A stretch of 64,000 nucleotides of DNA from Caldilineaceae bacterium (GTDB taxonomy: Bacteria; Chloroflexota; Anaerolineae; Caldilineales; Caldilineaceae). The notes below the pieces were generated by a model, which worked only from the letters and a program-made list of their open reading frames with translations, was not told the DNA's origin and made no database searches. The number at the start of each line of letters is the position of its first letter. The stretch's first letter is position 1. This document shows, piece by piece, positions 13,249 to 22,665 of this stretch. The stretch covers positions 1-64,000 of the forward strand of contig JAHDWH010000002.1 in the NCBI GenBank assembly GCA_023384455.1, in the 5' to 3' direction. Made by a program: the position numbers and the translations under genes.

Positions 13249-15087
13249 ATGCCGTTGAACACTTCCCCCCGCGTCCGTCCCTACGAAACCCTGCCCAGTC
13301 TGAACGTGCCGGGGATTCCTGCCGTGGCCCCTATGCCCAGCGGCGAAAGCGCCGACACCACCCGCGTGGCCGAGCGCTTCGGCGGGGATGTGCTGGCCGC
13401 GGGGATGCACAACGGCAATCAGGTGCTATACGTCAAGCCGGAAAAGCTGGTGGAGGTTGCCCAGTTTCTCAAGAGCGATCCCCAACTGCGCTACGAGTCG
13501 CTGATCGACGTGACCGGCCTGGACCGCAAGGAACTGCCCATCGGCGGGGGCGCGGCCCGTTTTCAGTCTGTGGCCCAGTTGCGCTCCTACAGCCGCAAGC
13601 AGCACATCACACTGGTGGCCGACTGCACCGGCGGCGACAAACCCAGTATCCCCAGCCTGACCGCCGCCTATCAGGGCGCGGAGTGGCCGGAGCGGGAGTG
13701 CGCCGACCTGATGGGCATCAGCTACACCGGTCACCCGGACCCCCGTCGCATTTTGATGCCCAAGGGTTGGCCCAATCATCCCCTGCAAAAGCATATCCCT
13801 GTAGGCGGCGAGGAAGTCCCCTTTTCCCTGACCTGGGACGACCCGGAGTTTGAGACCCTGGGCACGCAGATTCTCCCGTCCATTAGCCACGCCCCCGATA
13901 TGCCTCCCGGTATGAACCGGGAAAATATGGTGATCAATATGGGTCCCCACCACCCCAGCACCCACGGCGTGCTGCGGCTGGTGGTGGAGTTGGACGGCGA
14001 GCGGGTGGTGAGCATCGACCCGGATTTGGGCTATCTGCACAGCGGCTTTGAGAAGACCGGCGAAAGCAAACGCTACAAAGATTTTGTCTACTACACCGAC
14101 CGGATGGACTATCTCTCCGGGATGAACAACAATCTGGCCTATGTCCTGACTGTGGAGCATATGCTGGGCGTCGAGATTCCCGAACGGGCGCAGGTCATCC
14201 GGGTGATTATGGGTGAGTTGCAGCGCATCTCCTCCCATCTCTTCTGGCTCTCCACCCACGTGCTGGACGTTTCTGGCACAGGTATGTCCTTATTAATGTA
14301 TGCCACCCGGGAACGGGAACGAATTCTCGACCTCTTCGAGATGGTCTGTGGCGCACGGCTGACTGTCAGTTATATTCGTGTGGGCGGCGTCTGGGCGGAT
14401 TTGCCCGAAGCCTTCCTCGCCCATTTGCAGGACTTTGTGCGGGTGATGCCCGGCAAAATCGACGACTACGAGCGGATGCTCACCGAGCAGCGGGTCTGGA
14501 ACGACCGCTTGCGGGGCATCGGCGTTCTCAGTCGGGAGCAGGTGATGGAGATGGGGCTGACCGGCCCGATGCTGCGGGGCAGCGGCGTGGACTGGGATCT
14601 GCGCCGGGATATGCCCTACGGCGGCTACGAAAATTATGATTTCAAAGTGCCGGTGCAGACCGACGGCGACGGCTACGCCCGCTATCTGGTGCGCATGGAA
14701 GAGATGCGCCAGAGTCTGCGTATCATTGGGCAAGCGATCAAAAACCTGCCCGACGGTCTCTACAAGACCGACAACCGCAAAGTCACCCCGCCGCCCCGAG
14801 CCGAGCTGGACCTGAGTATGGAATCCCTCATCCATCACTTCAAACTGATGACCGAAGGTTTCCACGTCAATCCCGGCTTCTACTATCACGGCATCGAAGG
14901 CAGCAAAGGCGAACTGGGCTTCTATCTCTACAGCGACGGCTCGCCCCGGCCCTACCGCCTGCACATCCACGGGCCGAGTTTCAATAACCTTTACGCCATC
15001 GACACAATGAGCCGGGGCGAGATGCTCTCGGATATTGTGACGAATATTGGCTCGATCGATATTGTGCTGGGGGAAGTGGACAGGTAG
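13249..15087 (+). CDS. nuoCD: NADH-quinone oxidoreductase subunit C/D fusion
   Basis: NuoC-like ERECADLMGISYTGHPDPRRILMPKGW followed in frame by NuoD MGPHHPSTHGVLRLVVELDGE. Confidence 0.95.
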   Translation: MPLNTSPRVRPYETLPSLNVPGIPAVAPMPSGESADTTRVAERFGGDVLAAGMHNGNQVLYVKPEKLVEVAQFLKSDPQLRYESLIDVTGLDRKELPIGGGAARFQSVAQLRSYSRKQHITLVADCTGGDKPSIPSLTAAYQGAEWPERECADLMGISYTGHPDPRRILMPKGWPNHPLQKHIPVGGEEVPFSLTWDDPEFETLGTQILPSISHAPDMPPGMNRENMVINMGPHHPSTHGVLRLVVELDGERVVSIDPDLGYLHSGFEKTGESKRYKDFVYYTDRMDYLSGMNNNLAYVLTVEHMLGVEIPERAQVIRVIMGELQRISSHLFWLSTHVLDVSGTGMSLLMYATRERERILDLFEMVCGARLTVSYIRVGGVWADLPEAFLAHLQDFVRVMPGKIDDYERMLTEQRVWNDRLRGIGVLSREQVMEMGLTGPMLRGSGVDWDLRRDMPYGGYENYDFKVPVQTDGDGYARYLVRMEEMRQSLRIIGQAIKNLPDGLYKTDNRKVTPPPRAELDLSMESLIHHFKLMTEGFHVNPGFYYHGIEGSKGELGFYLYSDGSPRPYRLHIHGPSFNNLYAIDTMSRGEMLSDIVTNIGSIDIVLGEVDR

Positions 15088-15148
15088 CAGAAGTACACGG
15101 ATTTTCACGGATAGGATGGATTTTCACGGATTTTTTTCTTTATAGAGA

Positions 15149-15268
15149 ACAGTTCCCCATGCGACGGGTTGCGCCACGGGGGATGAAAATGTAGGTCGGA
15201 CTGTTAGTCCGACGGGCCTGCAACGTCGCTGGTCGGTCCGACGTACGAATGGCTATTTTCAGGGCAGT
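15149..15268 (+). repeat. ~120-bp dispersed repeat, copy 1
   Basis: catgcgacgggttgcgccacgggggatgaaaatgtaggtcggactgttagtccgacgggcctgca...ggctattttcagggcag; second copy at 63073-63201. Confidence 0.7.
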
Positions 15269-15379
15269 TTTGCTTGTAGGATTGAGGTGGAGAAGTACAA
15301 TACACGGATTTTCACGGATAGGATAGATTTTCACGGATTTTCGGAGACGGCTTTGGCACGTTTCTTGAAGGAGGGAAAT

Positions 15380-15778
15380 GTGAAACATTCAGAGTTGACC
15401 GGGCAAATTCATAATGCTTTCTATAAAGTCTACAATGCGTTGGGGTATGGCTTTATGGAGAAGGTTTACGAGAATGCGATGCTGGTGGAGCTTCGTCGCC
15501 GTGGATTGAAGGCTGACAGCCAGCGCCCGATTACGGTCTATTACGAAGGCATATCGGTTGGCGACTATTACGCTGACATCGTTGTCGAAAACCTGATCAT
15601 TCTGGAATTGAAGTCTGCCGACAAAATCCACGACAATCACTTGGCGCAACTGGTCAATTATTTACGGGCCACGGACTGTGAGGTAGGACTCCTCCTCAAC
15701 TTTGGCCCTGAACCTGAGACCAAACGTCGAATTCTTGACAACCCATTGAAACCCGGAAATAGACCACCGGCAAAGTAA
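15380..15778 (+). CDS. GxxExxY family protein
   Basis: ELTGQIHNAFYKVYNALGYGFMEKVYENAMLVELRRRGL..., ILELKSADKIHDNHLAQLVNYL; GTG start with SD-like gaaggaggga. Confidence 0.85.
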   Translation: MKHSELTGQIHNAFYKVYNALGYGFMEKVYENAMLVELRRRGLKADSQRPITVYYEGISVGDYYADIVVENLIILELKSADKIHDNHLAQLVNYLRATDCEVGLLLNFGPEPETKRRILDNPLKPGNRPPAK

Positions 15779-15923
15779 TCCGTGCAAATCTGTTTCATCC
15801 GTGTAAATCCGTGTCCATTGATTGCTGAACCAGCAACGAAAACACCTGAATTATTCAGTTCTTAAGAAATCCGTGAAAATCCTTTTCATCCGTGGCAATC
15901 CGTGTCCTATTCCTCAGGATTGA

Positions 15924-17903
15924 ATGATAATGATTACAGCTTCTATGCGTTCAGAAATCGACGAAATTATGACCCGCTACCCTGCCGGACGGCAGCGGTC
16001 GGCGGTGCTGCCCGCGCTCTATGTGATCCAGCGGGAGTTCGGTTATTGCCCGGTGGAGGCGCAGAACGAACTGGCCGCCATCCTGGGCATTGCCCCGGTG
16101 GAGGTCTCGGCGGTCGTCGGTTTCTACAATATGTTCCACGAAGAGCCGAAGGGCGAATATCACGTGGAGGTCTGCACGAACGTCCCCTGTATGTTGCGGG
16201 GCGGCGGCAAGTGTATGCACCACTTTGAAGAGACTCTGGGCGTCCATCACGGCCAGAAGACCGAAGATGGCCAGTTTGGCCTGGACCACATGGAATGTCT
16301 CGGCTCCTGCGGCACCGCGCCGATGGCGGCTGTCACCGACCAGAAGACCGGCCAGATTCGCTACTTCGAGAATCTGGACTCGGCGGAGGATGTGGAAAAG
16401 GTCGTTGATCTGCTCAAAGCGGGCAAGGGCTTCACGACTTTAGAGCGCTGGACACCCGAAGGCGACCCGGAAAGCGCGGGCGTCACCGCTGGTCCCTACA
16501 ACCACGGCGGGATGGAAACGCTCTATCTGCTCTCCCGCGTCAAGACGCCGGACAGCCACACCCTGGCCAGCTACGAAGCCGACGGCGGCTATGCTACGGC
16601 CAAGCGGGTGTTGAGCGAGATGGCATCCCAGGCGGTCATCGAGCAGATCAAAGCCAGCGGCATTCGCGGGCGGGGTGGTGCGGGCTTTCCCACCGGCGTC
16701 AAATGGGGCTTTCTGCCCAAAGGCGTCTTTCCCCGCTATCTGGTGGTCAACGCCGACGAGTCCGAGCCGGGCACTTTCAAAGACCGGATGATTATGGAAT
16801 ACGACCCCCACCAACTGTTGGAGGGGATTATTATGAGCGCCTTCGCCATCGAGGCGGAGCAGGCATACGTCTATATTCGGGGCGAATACTACTTCGCGTA
16901 TACCCGGATGCAGGCGGCCATTGCCGAAGCCAAAGCCGCGGGCTATCTGGGCGACAACTGCTTCGGTACAGGCAAGAAACTGGAAGTGGTAATGCACCGG
17001 GGCGCGGGCGCCTACGAGTGTGGCGAAGAGACCGCCCAGCTTTCCTCGCTGGAAGGCTACCGTGGCCAGCCGCGACTGAAGCCGCCGTTTCCTGCGGTGG
17101 AGGGCCTCTACGCCAAGCCCACAATCGTCAACAATGTGGAATCCATCGCCAACGTCACCCACGTCATGCGCCACGGTGTCGAGTGGTATCGGGGCTTCGG
17201 CACAGAGCAGAGCGCGGGGATGCGTATCTTCTGTCTCAGCGGCAATGTGAAGCGGCCCGGTCTCTACGAACTCCCCCACGCCACCACCCTGCGCGATCTG
17301 ATCTACAAATACGGCGGCGGGCCGGAGTTGGACGATGTGCCTATCAAAGCGATTGTCCCTGGCGGCCTGTCGATGAAGCTGCTCACGCCCGACCAGATGG
17401 ACACGCCCCTGGACTACGAATCTGTGGCCGCGGCCGGTTCCCTCCTCGGCTCTGCCGGTGTGATTGTCATCGACGAGCGTTTCTCGATGGTGGAGATCGC
17501 CCGGCGCACCCTCTCCTTCTACCGGGAGGAAAGCTGCGGCAAATGTACCCCCTGCCGGGAAGGGGGCGCGTGGCTGGAAAAAATTATGCTGCGTATCGAA
17601 GAGGGCCAGGGCCGGGAGAAGGACCTGGACCTGCTGGAATATATCGCCCGCAACATTGCGGGCAAGAGCTTCTGTCCCTTTGGCGAGGCTTCCGTGTGGG
17701 GAATGCAGAGCAATCTGGCCAAGTTCCGCCACGAGTTCCTGGCCCACATTGCGGCGACAAACCCGTCCAACATCGGCCCGGATATTCCCATCCGGCCCAT
17801 CTACCGGCCCGATACCCACACGCCCAGCGGTCTGCACCAGAACGCGCAGAAGCCCCAGGGCGAGCGGATTGTGTTGCACGACGAGTTTGTGCCAGGGGAC
17901 TGA
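15924..17903 (+). CDS. NADH-quinone oxidoreductase subunits E and F in a single ORF
   Basis: NuoE cysteines CTNVPCMLRG..MECLGSCGTAPM followed in frame by NuoF IRGRGGAGFPTGVKWGF, ESCGKCTPCREGG. Confidence 0.92.
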   Translation: MIMITASMRSEIDEIMTRYPAGRQRSAVLPALYVIQREFGYCPVEAQNELAAILGIAPVEVSAVVGFYNMFHEEPKGEYHVEVCTNVPCMLRGGGKCMHHFEETLGVHHGQKTEDGQFGLDHMECLGSCGTAPMAAVTDQKTGQIRYFENLDSAEDVEKVVDLLKAGKGFTTLERWTPEGDPESAGVTAGPYNHGGMETLYLLSRVKTPDSHTLASYEADGGYATAKRVLSEMASQAVIEQIKASGIRGRGGAGFPTGVKWGFLPKGVFPRYLVVNADESEPGTFKDRMIMEYDPHQLLEGIIMSAFAIEAEQAYVYIRGEYYFAYTRMQAAIAEAKAAGYLGDNCFGTGKKLEVVMHRGAGAYECGEETAQLSSLEGYRGQPRLKPPFPAVEGLYAKPTIVNNVESIANVTHVMRHGVEWYRGFGTEQSAGMRIFCLSGNVKRPGLYELPHATTLRDLIYKYGGGPELDDVPIKAIVPGGLSMKLLTPDQMDTPLDYESVAAAGSLLGSAGVIVIDERFSMVEIARRTLSFYREESCGKCTPCREGGAWLEKIMLRIEEGQGREKDLDLLEYIARNIAGKSFCPFGEASVWGMQSNLAKFRHEFLAHIAATNPSNIGPDIPIRPIYRPDTHTPSGLHQNAQKPQGERIVLHDEFVPGD

Positions 17904-17941
17904 CGTAAAACGTAATGCGTGATTCGTGAACAGCAAACCGG

Positions 17942-18009
17942 ACTAGTGAGCGCTGGCTGAGTAGCCCGGAGTCTGCGGAGGGCGTATCGAAGCCCAGCGA
18001 ACGGGTACT
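17942..18009 (+). repeat. GTTGAGTAG-type hairpin repeat, copy d
   Basis: ctagtgagcgctggctgagtagcccggagtctgcggagggcgtatcgaagcccagcgaacgggta. Confidence 0.6.
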
Positions 18010-18074
18010 CACAAGAACTTTGTTGGCAGAGTACAGAGTGAGGAGACAAACGACTCCGGACAGGGAAATAAACG

Positions 18075-18902
18075 ATGACAGTCGTCCTGCCAACCGTACA
18101 ACGCAGACGCGTCCAGCCGGAAATTATCCCCGACGAAGGATTGGTATCGGGCGGCGTTCGGCTGCATCGATTCACACTCGACGAATATCACAAGCTGATC
18201 GAAACTGGCTTTCTCCATTCCGACGAACATCTCGAACTGATCGAAGGGCTGCTGGTTCTGAAGGCAGATTGGTTCTCTGAGGAAGAACTCCAGCAGGAGA
18301 ATGAGTTTCTTCTAAAGACCAAATATCCGTTGCGTCGTTTTTCGGTGGAAGAATATCACCGGCTGATTGAGTTGGGTCTGCTGGAAGGGATGCCCCGGAT
18401 CGAATTGTTGGATGGGTTGCTGATTGAAATGAGCGCATTTACCGCCTATCACCGCACCTGTGTTCATCAACTTTACGACTATTTCAACGAGCGAATTGGT
18501 CGGCGTGCCCAAGTCTTTATGCAATCGCCGATTACCCTAACCGAGCAGCGGACCGAACCGGAACCGGATTTGGTCATCGCCCGCAGCAGGCAGGACAAAT
18601 ATGCTCGTCGCCACCCTTACCCGGATGAAGTGTTGCTGGTGGCGGAAGTAGCCTACAGCACACTGGACTCGGATCAGACTATCAAAGGCTCCACCTACGC
18701 CAGCGCGGGAATCCCCGAATACTGGCTGTGGAACTTGCAGGATTGGCAGTTGGAAGTCTATCGTGAGCCGATGACGCTGGCGGTGGGTCACGCCGGTTAT
18801 CGGGTACGCACAGTCTATTTGGCAGACGAAACCATAGCGCCATTGGCATTCCCCGACTGCACTGTGCGAGTCGGTGACATCCTTTCGGCGCGGCTGAAGT
18901 AA
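18075..18902 (+). CDS. Uma2 family (DUF820) endonuclease-like protein
   Basis: EYHRLIELGLLEGMPRIELLDGLLIEM, EPEPDLVIARSR, VAEVAYSTLDSDQTIKGSTYASAGIPEYWLWNL. Confidence 0.85.
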   Translation: MTVVLPTVQRRRVQPEIIPDEGLVSGGVRLHRFTLDEYHKLIETGFLHSDEHLELIEGLLVLKADWFSEEELQQENEFLLKTKYPLRRFSVEEYHRLIELGLLEGMPRIELLDGLLIEMSAFTAYHRTCVHQLYDYFNERIGRRAQVFMQSPITLTEQRTEPEPDLVIARSRQDKYARRHPYPDEVLLVAEVAYSTLDSDQTIKGSTYASAGIPEYWLWNLQDWQLEVYREPMTLAVGHAGYRVRTVYLADETIAPLAFPDCTVRVGDILSARLK

Positions 18903-18918
18903 TAGGAACGACTATTTT

Positions 18919-21480
18919 ATGGCTGACAACGTAACCCTGACAATCGACGGCAAGCAGATCTCCGTGGCCCCCAACACACTGCTGGTGGACGCCGCGGAGA
19001 CGGCCAATATCGAAATCCCCGTCTTCTGCTCCCACCCCAAGCTGGACCCGGTGGGCTGCTGCCGGATGTGTATGGTGGAGATCGAAGGCCCGCGCGGTTC
19101 GCGATTGATGACCGCCTGCACTACACCCGTGGCCGAAGGAATGATCGTCCATACCAAATCCGCTCAGGTGCAGGAAGTGCAGGAGGCCAATCTGGGCTTT
19201 TTACTGCTCAACCACCCCCTGGACTGCCCTATCTGCGACAAAGGCGGCGAATGCCCCTTGCAGGACCAGACCCTGCGTTTCGGGCCGGGCATCAGCCAAC
19301 TGGTGGAGCCGAAACGACTTGCACACAAAAACTACGACATCTCGGATATGATTGTTCTGGACCAGGAGCGCTGCGTGCTCTGCTGGCGCTGCATCCGCTA
19401 TCTGGAAGAGTGGGAAGACAAACCCCAATTGGGTCTGCACAACCGGGGCAACGAGACGGTCATCGACATCCAGGACGGGCAACCCGTAGACGCCAAGACC
19501 AGCGGCAATATCATCGACATCTGCCCGGTGGGCGCGCTGACCAACCGTATTTCCCGTTTCTCCTACCGGCCCTGGGAAGTCGAGCGCACGGCCAGCGTTT
19601 GCAACCACTGCTCCGTCGGCTGCAACATTCGGGTGGACACCCGCACCCACACCGTCCGCCGCATCATTGGCCGGGAAAATATGCAGGTCAACGACCAGTG
19701 GATCTGCGACAAAGGCCGCTTTGCCCACGCCTGGGTCAACGGCGAGAACCGGCTGGAGACACCCCTTCTGCGCAAGAACGGCGAACTCGTCCCCGTCCAA
19801 TGGAGCGAAGCCCTGGACTTTATCGCCGGGAAATTGCAGGCGGTGAAACAGCAGCACGGCGCAACCGCCATCGGAGCCATCGGCAGCGCCAAAATCGGCA
19901 ACGAAAGCAACTACGCGCTGCAACGGCTCTTCCGCAGCGTCATCGGCACAAACAACATCGACCACCGGGACGGCGCAGATGTGGCCGGTCTCCCGACCGG
20001 TCTGCCCTCCCTGGCCGCGGTGATGAAGCCCCAGTACGGACCGAATCCCCAGGTGGACACGATTTTCCTCTTTGGCATCGACCCCAGCGAGGAACTGCCG
20101 ATTCTGGACCTGCATCTGAAGCGGGCGGTGAAGAAGGGCGGCGCAAAGCTGATTATCGCCCACCCCCGCCGCATTGAACTGACCCGCTACAACGGCCCCT
20201 ATCTGGCCTACGAGCCGGGAACCGAAGCGACGCTGCTCAACGGGCTGCTGCGGGCCGCGGCCGGGCAAAAAGAGAGGCTGAACAGCGCGGCGGTCACCCA
20301 TCTGGCCGATGTGAAAAAGTGGACCGCCGAGGCCGACGACCGGGCATTGACCGATCTCTGCCGCACAGACCCGGCGGCTGTCAAAGCGGCTGCGGCGATG
20401 CTGGCCAAGAGCGAGAAGGCGCTGATTATCTACGGTCCCCAGGCGGCCCGGGGCAGCGACGGCCCGGCCATCCGCGACGGGCTGGCGAATCTGGCCTTCC
20501 TCACCGGCCACGCCGACCGGCTGGCCTTTGTGGGGCTGGACGCCAACAGTCAGGGCGCACGGGATATGGGCGTACTGCCCGACCGTCTGCCCGGCCACGC
20601 CAGTTTGAGCAACAAAGATGCGGTCAAGCGGCTGGAAAATCTGTGGGAGTGCAAGCTACCCACCGCAGCGGGCAAGAGCTATAAGCAGATGCTGGACGGC
20701 GGCGTCAAGGCCCTCTATGTGATGGGCGCGGACCCGGCCAGCGAGCGTCCCGATTGGGCGGAGAAGTTGGATGGACTGGACCTGCTCGTCGTCCAGGAAC
20801 TCTATTTGACCGAGACGGCGAAACGGGCCGATGTGGTCCTGCCCGCCCTGGGCTGGGCGGAGACAGACGCCACATTCACGAATTTGGAACGCCGGGTGCA
20901 ACGTGCGCCCAAAGCCGTTGCCCTGCCCCAGAGCAGGGCCGCGGCCGACTGGGCGATTTTGAGCCATCTGGCCCAAAAGTTGGGGGCCAAGTGGCACTTC
21001 GCCGACGCCAAAGCACTGGAAGCCGAGATCGGCAAAGCCGCTCCCATCTACCGGGGTCTGACCTGGGAAGCGCTGGGCGACCAGGGCTTGCAGTGGGACG
21101 CCGCGGCTCTGCGCAGCAAACCGGAACTAAAGGAAGTGCGCCAGAAGATGGCGAAGGGCAGCAAAGAGTACCCGCTCACCCTCGTCACCGGCACCGTCCT
21201 TTTCGACGGCGGCACGCTTTTCAGCGTCACCGAGAAATTGGGTGGCGTAACAGTCGGCCCAGTCGTCGGTCTCAGCCCGGCGGATGCCACAAAGCTGGGT
21301 CTGGCCGAAGGCGCAGCCGTCGCCGCCAGCAGCCCGGAGGGGTCACTGGCCTTGACCGTCCACGTCAGCCCGCAAGTCCAGCCCGGCAGCGCGTGGATTC
21401 CCGAAAGCCTGCCCGGCGCGCCGGTGGGGGCGTTGTTGAATGGGAGTGTGGTGCAGAGAGTCAAAGTCGAGAAGGCGTAG
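18919..21480 (+). CDS. nuoG: NADH-quinone oxidoreductase subunit G
   Basis: 2Fe-2S, 4Fe-4S and molybdopterin oxidoreductase-like domains: CSHPKLDPVGCCRMC, HPLDCPICDKGGECPLQD, ICPVGALT. Confidence 0.94.
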   Translation: MADNVTLTIDGKQISVAPNTLLVDAAETANIEIPVFCSHPKLDPVGCCRMCMVEIEGPRGSRLMTACTTPVAEGMIVHTKSAQVQEVQEANLGFLLLNHPLDCPICDKGGECPLQDQTLRFGPGISQLVEPKRLAHKNYDISDMIVLDQERCVLCWRCIRYLEEWEDKPQLGLHNRGNETVIDIQDGQPVDAKTSGNIIDICPVGALTNRISRFSYRPWEVERTASVCNHCSVGCNIRVDTRTHTVRRIIGRENMQVNDQWICDKGRFAHAWVNGENRLETPLLRKNGELVPVQWSEALDFIAGKLQAVKQQHGATAIGAIGSAKIGNESNYALQRLFRSVIGTNNIDHRDGADVAGLPTGLPSLAAVMKPQYGPNPQVDTIFLFGIDPSEELPILDLHLKRAVKKGGAKLIIAHPRRIELTRYNGPYLAYEPGTEATLLNGLLRAAAGQKERLNSAAVTHLADVKKWTAEADDRALTDLCRTDPAAVKAAAAMLAKSEKALIIYGPQAARGSDGPAIRDGLANLAFLTGHADRLAFVGLDANSQGARDMGVLPDRLPGHASLSNKDAVKRLENLWECKLPTAAGKSYKQMLDGGVKALYVMGADPASERPDWAEKLDGLDLLVVQELYLTETAKRADVVLPALGWAETDATFTNLERRVQRAPKAVALPQSRAAADWAILSHLAQKLGAKWHFADAKALEAEIGKAAPIYRGLTWEALGDQGLQWDAAALRSKPELKEVRQKMAKGSKEYPLTLVTGTVLFDGGTLFSVTEKLGGVTVGPVVGLSPADATKLGLAEGAAVAASSPEGSLALTVHVSPQVQPGSAWIPESLPGAPVGALLNGSVVQRVKVEKA

Positions 21481-21526
21481 TGCGTATTTCGTATTGCGTA
21501 AGCAGTGGCGTTGGACGCGTATCAGA

Positions 21527-21584
21527 CTAGCGCCGGTTGAGTAGGCGGGTGCTGTTTCCCGCCGTATCGAAACCAAGCGGGTAG
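21527..21584 (+). repeat. GTTGAGTAG-hairpin repeat, copy e
   Basis: ctagcgccggttgagta-ggcgggtgctgtttcccgcc-gtatcgaaaccaagcgggt. Confidence 0.65.
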
Positions 21585-21599
21585 ACACGAAATGACTCG

Positions 21600-21670
21600 T
21601 AGACCCGTTCGCTTGATTTCGATACGCCCTCCGCAGACTCCGGGCTACTCAATCAGCGCTCACTGATCAA
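21600..21670 (-). repeat. GTTGAGTAG-hairpin repeat, copy f (inverted relative to e)
   Basis: agacccgttcgcttgatttcgatacgccctccgcagactccgggctactcaatcagcgctcactgatc. Confidence 0.65.
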
Positions 21671-21690
21671 GGCAGCAGACGCGTTCACAA

Positions 21691-21746
21691 GACCAGCGCC
21701 GGTTGAGTAGCCGAGTCTTCGAGGCGTATCGAAACCAAACGGGTTG
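21691..21746 (+). repeat. GTTGAGTAG-hairpin repeat, copy g
   Basis: accagcgccggttgagtagccgagtcttcgaggcgtatcgaaaccaaacgggt. Confidence 0.65.
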
Positions 21747-21801
21747 GATGCACCATTTGTAAGTCCGGCTTGCAGCCGGACGGGGTGGCGGGAGAGCGAG
21801 A

Positions 21802-22260
21802 ATGTCCAAAATCGTTCAGGTATTTCACACGGACGCGATTATTGAACCAAACGGTGAGTTGCGTTTAAGTATGCTGCCTTATCAGCCCGGCGATCTGGTG
21901 GAGGTAATTGTACTTCCGCGATTGCCAGTGAGCTATGCGACAGGCGACGACATTTTTGGCGATCACCAGTTGAAAGATAACGTCTTGCGCTATGACGATA
22001 CGATTGAACCGGAAACGATTGCTGACTGGGAAACACTCCAAACTTTCAAAATTATTGTTGAACAGCATTCGGACGGCTATGTTGCTTACCCAGTTGGGTT
22101 GAAGGGGGCAGTCGTCGGTGAGGGTGATAGTTACGAGGAAGCTCTAGCAGATGTTCGTTCGGCCATTCAGTTTCATATCGAAACCTTCGGTCCTGAAGTG
22201 ATTGAAGACGAGGATATTGCGCAGGAAGTCTTTATTGCTGAAGCGGGTGTGCCTGTCTGA
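21802..22260 (+). CDS. HicB-like antitoxin with extra N-terminal domain
   Basis: C-terminal FKIIVEQHSDGYVAYPVGLKGAVVGEGDSYEEALADVRSAIQFHIE is HicB-like; overlaps hicA. Confidence 0.75.
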   Translation: MSKIVQVFHTDAIIEPNGELRLSMLPYQPGDLVEVIVLPRLPVSYATGDDIFGDHQLKDNVLRYDDTIEPETIADWETLQTFKIIVEQHSDGYVAYPVGLKGAVVGEGDSYEEALADVRSAIQFHIETFGPEVIEDEDIAQEVFIAEAGVPV

Positions 22261-22499
22261 TGCCGAGCTTTCCATCCGACGCACCGAAGGCTGATGTGTT
22301 GCGGGCGCTTGAACGACTTGGATTCCAAATCGTCTGTGAAGGAAATCACATTGCGCTTGCTCGTGTTAATAAAGATGGTTCAAAAACGCCGATAACGCTC
22401 CCAAATCATCGACGGATCAAAGGTTCGACATTACGCAACGCGCTGCGTCAGGCACAACTTTCCAGAGACGAGTTTCTGAGCGCTTATTTTGGCGACTGA
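22260..22499 (+). CDS. HicA-like toxin (YcfA family)
   Basis: DVLRALERLGFQIVCEGNHIALARVNKDGSKTPITLPNHRRIKGSTLRNALRQAQLSRDEFLSA. Confidence 0.85.
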   Translation: MPSFPSDAPKADVLRALERLGFQIVCEGNHIALARVNKDGSKTPITLPNHRRIKGSTLRNALRQAQLSRDEFLSAYFGD

Positions 22500-22665
22500 G
22501 ATATTTGAATAATCCGTAGTAGCCAGATGATGCGGCAGACGTGTAAACGCAGTTTGTCACACCAAATGTTTGACCTACAGAATCCGTGGTAATCCAGACA
22601 ATCCGTGCAAATCCGTGTCCTTTTGTTTGACGCCGATTCGAGAAATTTCATTCTGAGGAAGCCGT

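Noticed and set aside
15092-15907. CACGGAT/ATCCGTG iterations as a CRISPR array
   Set aside because: Units are ~7-12 nt without uniform repeat/spacer spacing and no cas genes are present.
16440-17936. 498-aa minus-strand ORF opposite nuoEF
   Set aside because: Antisense shadow; the plus strand has clear NuoE/F motifs.
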